64,000 nt of DNA from Ecdyonurus torrentis (lineage: Eukaryota > Arthropoda > Insecta > Ephemeroptera > Heptageniidae), in the NCBI GenBank assembly GCA_949318235.1, contig OX439130.1, positions 40,811,260-40,875,259 of the forward strand. Direction: 5' to 3'. The position numbers and the translations under genes are program-made. The notes below the pieces were generated by a model. The model saw only the letters and a list, made by a program, of their open reading frames with translations. It was not told where the DNA came from and ran no database searches. Below are positions 59,405 to 64,000 of the stretch, one piece after another. The stretch's first letter is position 1, and the number at the start of each line of letters is the position of its first letter.

Positions 59405-59805
59405 TTTTTTTTTTTTTTTTTTTTTTTTTTGCTTGCCATATTGTGTTATCGTGCTATACACCAATCCCAGTCCCAGTCAAGACATTGTCTTATCGACAGG
59501 TAAGGACTTTCCAATTAATGGAAAAGCACACACGGACCGGCCACGGCCTAAGTACACAGCCCGGCATTCGCCATAACAGCCTAGAGAAACCGTGGAAACA
59601 TCTAGGCAGGCTGGTCGGTGCAATCACATCAATCATGCACCTCCCGAATACTGTGCGTCGTCATGGAATGCATGTAAACATGCATCGTGCAACGTGTTGT
59701 GCTCTCACACTTCACGTACGCACCCAGCAGTGGCTCCAACCTATACTCGGTTAGGAGTACAGAGTTGCGAGTCAGCTGCCTTCACCACTCGGCCATACAA
59801 GCTCG
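59405..59805 (-). mobile_element. tRNA-derived SINE
   Basis: On the minus strand, TGGCCGAGTGG (A box, 59785-59795) and GGTTGGAGCC (B box, 59732-59741) stand about 44 bases apart. The head resembles tRNA-Ser/Leu (GGCAGCTGACTCGCAACTC). A roughly 290-base GC-richer body follows, ending at a poly(A) tail (T run at 59405-59430 on plus). Frames across it on the plus strand are spurious. Confidence 0.88.
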
Positions 59806-61029
59806 GTATTGATTTAATTTTTAGCCTTTCATGATTTTCATTCAAAATTCCTTAATTCATTTCTTTCATCCTATCCTATATACACATAAAAATATACATC
59901 ACTCCAGGCCTCGCCTTATAAAAACAACACAAAAGCAATTAGAAATTTTATAGTCAAATATATAAACAAAAACAATTACACAATTTAAAAATAAACAGTT
60001 GCAATTTACTTTAAATGACTACTTATCTGAGTCGCTAATAAACTCATCGACTAAATAATACTAAAAAATGTTTTTAAGCTTTTTTAAACATAATTTATCT
60101 GGAAAAATTGGTTTGATCTTACTGTGTGCGTGTTGTTAAAAAAAAAATCCTTGCAAATTTATCTATATAAGCAAGAAAAAGAAAATAACACTAATACAAA
60201 AGTATAATAATAATCTTTATTTGCGCAAGTTAAAAATTTTGTGCAAAAAATATATACATTAGATATTGCTTTACGAAAAATGTCCGTGCAACTTATTTCT
60301 TTTACGTTACAATATAAGTATCATTCACATGACGCGTAAATTTGACGCGCGTTGACTGATATATATTTGACGTATTATTTTCTGTATCTATCTGCTTAGG
60401 AAGGAGTCAATTTGATCGAATTCTGGTACTTCCAGAAAGGAAAAAAAAAAAAAAAAAAAATGCGCATAAGTATAATATATATATGTTCTAATGTATATAA
60501 AAATATGCGTCCTGCACATTTATAGGCCTCTACTCTCTCTCTCTCTCTGTCTCTGTTTCATTTTTTATGATTTTTTTTTTTCTGTATGCTTTATTTTTTT
60601 TCCTGATCGTTATACTATATTATATACGTTTAATATAAAAATAAATAATAATATAAGTAATATAACAATTTAATACTAAATATAAAATATAAATAACTTA
60701 TACATTTGTTCCCAATTTTTTTAATATTTATAAATGAAGCACATAAAGGAAAGAAGCATGAAAATAATAATCATACAATTATTATTAATGCGCAACAAAA
60801 CTATATGTATTTTTTATATCTCATAGCGTTCATCTCATCATAAATGAAAATAATATTTTCGCCTTCATATATACGGCGTATGCTGTAAAATTATTAATTA
60901 ATTATTATATAAATATATAATGAAATATAATTTATATCAAAATTAATCAAATTATATAAAAAATCTGCTTAAAAGTTTTTAGTTTAATTTTAATAATATA
61001 TGCCTTACACGTACGGTATTCGTCTGCGC

Positions 61030-61210
61030 GTTCGCGGGTTTAAAAAATTGTCCTTGTAATTTTTTATTGTAAGGACTTTTTGTGTGACGTCATTGATTTG
61101 AAAACAAATGAGCATCAACCAACATGGATGATCAACAACGGTGACGTCATAAATAAAAAAAAGTCCTTGTAATTTTTTTTTGTAGGGAGTCCTTGTAAAA
61201 AGTAACCTCC
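61030..61210 (-). repeat. right terminal inverted repeat
   Basis: Mirrors 50899-51060. Includes TGACGTCA at 61085-61092 and 61142-61149. Confidence 0.9.
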
Positions 61211-61219
61211 CAAAGCGTT
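61211..61219. repeat. right 9-bp target site duplication (CAAAGCGTT)
   Basis: Identical to 50890-50898 and directly adjacent to the element end GTAACCTCC. Confidence 0.93.
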
Positions 61220-61491
61220 ATTGGGATGCGAGTTATGATGCTCACTTTTTGGCAGTGCTTTTGGCGCACTGTTTGAAAATGAAAACAATGTTTGTATGCT
61301 ACTTACCATAGTGTCATATATTTAAAGTTTTTATAATGTTTTAGTTATTAACATTAAATAAGGTTAATCTTAAACGTATTTTAAGTTTAAGGGATAACAT
61401 AAAATGTGCAAATATTATTGAATATTCTTTTTATACTTCACTATATCAATCAAAACTACTGTGTGCCTTGTACAATTCTCACAGCGTTGAC
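61220..61491. promoter_or_regulatory. SERGEF promoter region, right half of a probable bidirectional promoter
   Basis: Starts ATTGGGATGCG right after the duplication; ATTGG is an inverted CCAAT box. Before insertion this joined CCGCGCAAAGCGTT on the NUP93 side. No TATA box at a convincing position. Confidence 0.5.
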
Positions 61492-61509
61492 ATGAAATTA
61501 ATTTCTTGG
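61492..61509 (+). CDS. SERGEF: SERGEF exon 1 (18 nt of coding sequence)
   Basis: ATG AAA TTA ATT TCT TGG, then donor GTATTT. Joined to 61593 it reads MKLISWGANQYSQL, which restores the WGAN start of blade 1 seen in SERGEF. The intron is 83 bp. No ATG lies in exon 2 upstream of GANQ, so a short first exon is needed. Confidence 0.68.
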
Positions 61510-63275
61510 GTATTTTTCTTCTTCTTTTAGCAGTTTTTATTTATAGATAAATTGTAAATTTCTTGAGACTTAATATTTATTTAATATTTCAGGGAGCTAA
61601 TCAGTATAGCCAGCTTGCACATCCTGGCTGGCCAGTGAGTGAACAATGTGAGACTCCTCAGACTTGTGATACAACCGGCCTACCAGAAGACATTGCTGAT
61701 TCCGTTTTGCAGATTACTGGAGGTGGTGGACATACCTTATTGTTGGATACCTCTGGAAGAGTTTGGGCATGTGGATTAAATAATAAAGGGCAGTGTGGAC
61801 AGCTACCGCAGAGCTCAACAGATTCTGGAAACTTATTGCGACCATGGAAACAGGTCATATACTCAAAGAAGTATATATTATATAGATCTACACCAATGCA
61901 CTTTATAATAACTGTTAATTTATTACAAAGAAGCAACTATTTTGAAGCCGACTACAGTATAAGCGATTTCAATCACATCACATCTTTTTCTATGTACGTA
62001 CTACACATTTGCAGTACCTATAGAAACAGAAGCAAAATGTGATCAAAATTGCTTAAAGTTGGCTTCAAAAATGTTACTTCTTTATTAGTCATTATGCAAT
62101 ATTTTTTTTATAAACATTATTATAGAGAAAATGCTTATTCCGAAAAAAAAAATGATAAGGTTCTGAAGTTTATACAGTAAATTAAAAAAAAAGTGTTAGT
62201 TTCCTTTGACATATAAATATTATTTTATTGTTACAATAAATCATTAAAAACATTATTATTGGTCATATTTTATAGAAGAACATTAACACAGTCACATTGA
62301 TAATAAATTTTATATTATAGATCGACACTGGAGGCTGCAATATTAAACACATTGCTGCAGGATGGGAACACACGTTAGCTCTCACAGCAGATGGCATTTT
62401 GCTGGGTTGGGGTAACAACAGCCACGGACAGCTGGGTTTACAGGTAAGGTACCACATAAACATACACAAATTAGTGGGTGATTATTTTTTATTACAACAG
62501 GACGGTGACTCAAAGGGTCAGCCAGTTGAGGTAGCAAGAGGAGTTCTTCATATGGCAGCTGGGCTTCGACATTCAGCTTGGGTCACCGACGAGGGCAGAC
62601 TGAGGATATGTGGTGCTCTGAGAAACATACAAACAGGTGAATATTAGCTTTCAAACAATGAGAAGAAACTAATTAGGTTTTCCATGTTATGTGTAAGAAC
62701 AATTATAAATAGAGAGCAGTGCAAAAATCTTTGTAGATAGCTTATAAAATTATCACGTAGAGATAAGTGTACATTCAGTATTCTTGTTAATTTACAATTT
62801 TTTAATTGAATTTGTATTATTAATAAAAACAAATCCATATATTTATAGCTAAAGTATTTAAAAAAAAACATAAGTGTTATTTTGTTAATTGCTATTAATG
62901 TGATTAATATTGTAACTTTGATGGAGCCTGTAATGCTATGAATTTACATTTCAGATCTACCAGAGTGCCTAAAATGTATCAAAGTAGCTTGCGGACAGCG
63001 TCATGTACTTGCTTTAGTTACTGCAGAGGGGGATGAGGAGGGACAAGTTTGGTCAGTTGGAGATAATCGGCATAAACAATTGGGCATTGATAATGTCACA
63101 TCTGTGCAAAACATGGACGTAGCTCAATGTGTATCTGAACAGAGGTTCAGCCATCTTAGTTCAGGCTGGTCACATGCAGCAGCTATTACAGGTAAAATTT
63201 CAGTATAAGATCACACCTATATTTATAAACCAGAGAACCATTCTCATTTCACAAGACTTGTGTGAATGTGAATAT

Positions 63276-63309
<34 letters not shown>

Positions 63310-64000
63310 TTTTTCCAGTAAAGAAATCTTAGATTCACAACTATCAAAATTCAAAATACATGATGTTTCTAAAATAGTTCAGCTTAAGCTACCATTCTGT
63401 CAATACTTAGAACATAACTTTAAAAAACAACTAAAAACATAAATTACTAGACACATTTCATTTTTTTAAATTTCATTAAATAAAAATATCTATTATGTTT
63501 GCAGGAGACGGGCAAGTTGTATGCTGGGGTAGAAGTATATATGGACAGCTTGGAATTCCTCCCTCCGAACAAATGATTCCTCAGCCAGTTATGTGGCCCC
63601 TCAACTCAACAGATAAGATGAGCAGAGCTGTGCAACTTGCCGTTGGTTCAGAGCATACATTGGTCAGATTTGGTAAGATAAAGCTTGGACCTCAGTCCTC
63701 TGATCAATTATTTTTATTATTCATCTAGTTTCTTTTTTCAATTTTTTTGCCCCCCCCCCCCCCCCTCCTCCCCGATCCTTGTTCTGTTTTGGTTTCATGT
63801 TTTGTTTCCCTCTTAGCTTTGTTTTATATTGTTTATTGCATATCATCCATTATTTTATTTTTTGCATCTGAAAAGCTCTTTAACATTAATCTAACACAAT
63901 TTATTTTGTTTTAGGGTCTGGAAAAGTTGTGTCTTGTGGTTGGAATGAGCATGGCAATTGTGGTGATGGAGATACCAAGGATCTCTACACACCAACACAA
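61492..64000 (+). CDS. SERGEF: SERGEF (DelGEF), RCC1-repeat protein (3' partial)
   Basis: Exons: 61492-61509, 61593-61853, 62321-62443, 62501-62636, 62955-63191, 63505-63672 and 63915 to beyond the window end. All junctions are GT-AG and the phases join, giving 343 codons so far (human SERGEF has 458). It is a seven-bladed propeller of RCC1 repeats. Visible repeat cores are ITGGGGHTLLL, WACGLNNKGQCG, AAGWEHTLALT, GWGNNSHGQLG, AAGLRHSAWVT, ACGQRHVLAL, SVGDNRHKQLG, SSGWSHAAAI, CWGRSIYGQLG, AVGSEHTLV and CGWNEHGNCGDG. The last three closely match SERGEF rather than RCC1 itself or HERC proteins. In mammals the protein binds the exocyst subunit SEC5 and modulates secretion. The gene runs away from NUP93, sharing its upstream region. 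Confidence 0.9.
61593..61853 (+). CDS. SERGEF: SERGEF exon 2
   Basis: 87 whole codons between TTTCAG and GTCATA. Contains GANQYSQLA, ITGGGGHTLLLDTSGRVWAC and GLNNKGQCG. Confidence 0.93.
61938..62072. mobile_element. short MITE in SERGEF intron 2
   Basis: TTTTGAAGCCGACT and TAAGCGATTTCAATCACAT at the left pair with ATGTGATCAAAATTGCTTA and AGTTGGCTTCAAAA at the right. Confidence 0.72.
62321..62443 (+). CDS. SERGEF: SERGEF exon 3
   Basis: 41 codons, IAAGWEHTLALTADGILLGW and GNNSHGQLGLQ. Acceptor TTATAG, donor GTAAGG. Confidence 0.93.
62501..62636 (+). CDS. SERGEF: SERGEF exon 4
   Basis: Encodes GQPVEVARGVLHMAAGLRHS and AWVTDEGRLRICGALRN. The preceding intron is only 57 bp. Confidence 0.92.
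62955..63191 (+). CDS. SERGEF: SERGEF exon 5
   Basis: Encodes IKVACGQRHVLALVTAEG, VWSVGDNRHKQLGIDN and FSHLSSGWSHAAAIT, two RCC1 blades. Acceptor TTTCAG, donor GTAAAA. Confidence 0.94.
63505..63672 (+). CDS. SERGEF: SERGEF exon 6
   Basis: Encodes DGQVVCWGRSIYGQLGIPPS and MSRAVQLAVGSEHTLVRFG. Acceptor TTGCAG, donor GTAAGA. Confidence 0.94.
63915..64000 (+). CDS. SERGEF: SERGEF exon 7 (cut by window end)
   Basis: Encodes SGKVVSCGWNEHGNCGDGDT and continues past 64000. WNEHGxCGDG is the SERGEF signature in the last blade. Confidence 0.93.

Larger units (their letters stand above)
50899..61210. mobile_element. 10.3-kb non-autonomous foldback element with 9-bp target duplication (MULE/Foldback-like)
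   Basis: The termini are near-perfect inverted repeats for the first 48 or so bases (GGAGGTTACTTTTTACAAGG, then GACTCCCTAC and a run of A, then ATTACAAGGACTT). The match continues more loosely (GATGACGTCACCG; AGTCCTTACAATAAAAA; ACCCGC). The larger arms, about 50899-54850 and 57780-61210, are diverged inverted copies with shared hairpin repeats, shared unique segments and a shared inner end. The 9-bp duplication and long arms built of internal repeats are known traits of Mutator-like and Drosophila Foldback-type elements; the assignment to that group is inference. No transposase frame exists. The core carries a LINE tail, a hairpin and a hAT-like element, and the right arm carries a SINE. Confidence 0.88.

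Noticed and set aside
59443..59834. two plus-strand frames of 103 and 80 codons
   Set aside because: They are the antisense of a tRNA-derived SINE.

Overview
The window is strongly AT-rich eukaryotic DNA. It has GT-AG introns, dense simple repeats and many DNA-transposon relics. Four protein-coding loci are visible, and three have clear animal orthologues whose exons I joined by splice site and reading phase. The density of miniature inverted-repeat elements, a tRNA-derived SINE and LINE tails of the (TTGAA)n and (TTTA)n kind suggest an invertebrate animal. A spiralian such as a mollusc is my guess, but the sequence does not prove it. Layout: (1) 1-2314 is non-coding. (2) 2315-33835, plus strand, is RPUSD2, an RluA-family RNA pseudouridine synthase. 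It lacks its first exon(s) and has an intron of about 18.7 kb and one of about 5.7 kb. The exon carrying the DKPxS motif is present twice (22630-22717 and 24644-24731) with the same 88-nt length and phase, which looks like a mutually exclusive pair. (3) 37124-38422, plus strand, is an intronless 432-codon gene of unknown function. A 248-bp inverted-repeat element lies just upstream. (4) 38423-40888 holds a 47-nt palindrome, a (TC)n repeat and a mariner relic (39114-40407) that contains a palindrome of about 770 bp. (5) 50561-40889, minus strand, is a complete NUP93 (nuclear pore inner ring) of 16 coding exons and 825 residues. It has one GC-AG intron, a broken LINE between two C tracts in intron 2, and several small MITEs in introns. 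(6) 50899-61210 is a 10.3-kb inverted-repeat element flanked by the 9-bp duplication CAAAGCGTT. Its arms contain arrays of AAGGAC-type hairpins. It carries a nested hAT-like element with its own 8-bp duplication, a LINE tail, a foldback hairpin and an antisense SINE, but no transposase. (7) 61492 to the window end, plus strand, is SERGEF (DelGEF), an RCC1-repeat protein, cut off by the window edge. NUP93 and SERGEF are head to head. Removing the 10.3-kb element and one duplication copy leaves about 0.6 kb between their start codons, so the element appears to have landed in a shared bidirectional promoter. There is no functional operon-like link among the genes: RPUSD2 acts in RNA modification, NUP93 in the nuclear pore scaffold and SERGEF in secretion. 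The most notable items are the RPUSD2 alternative exon pair, the hairpin-array foldback element and its position, and nine full TGACGTCA (CRE) palindromes, most of them inside mobile elements.
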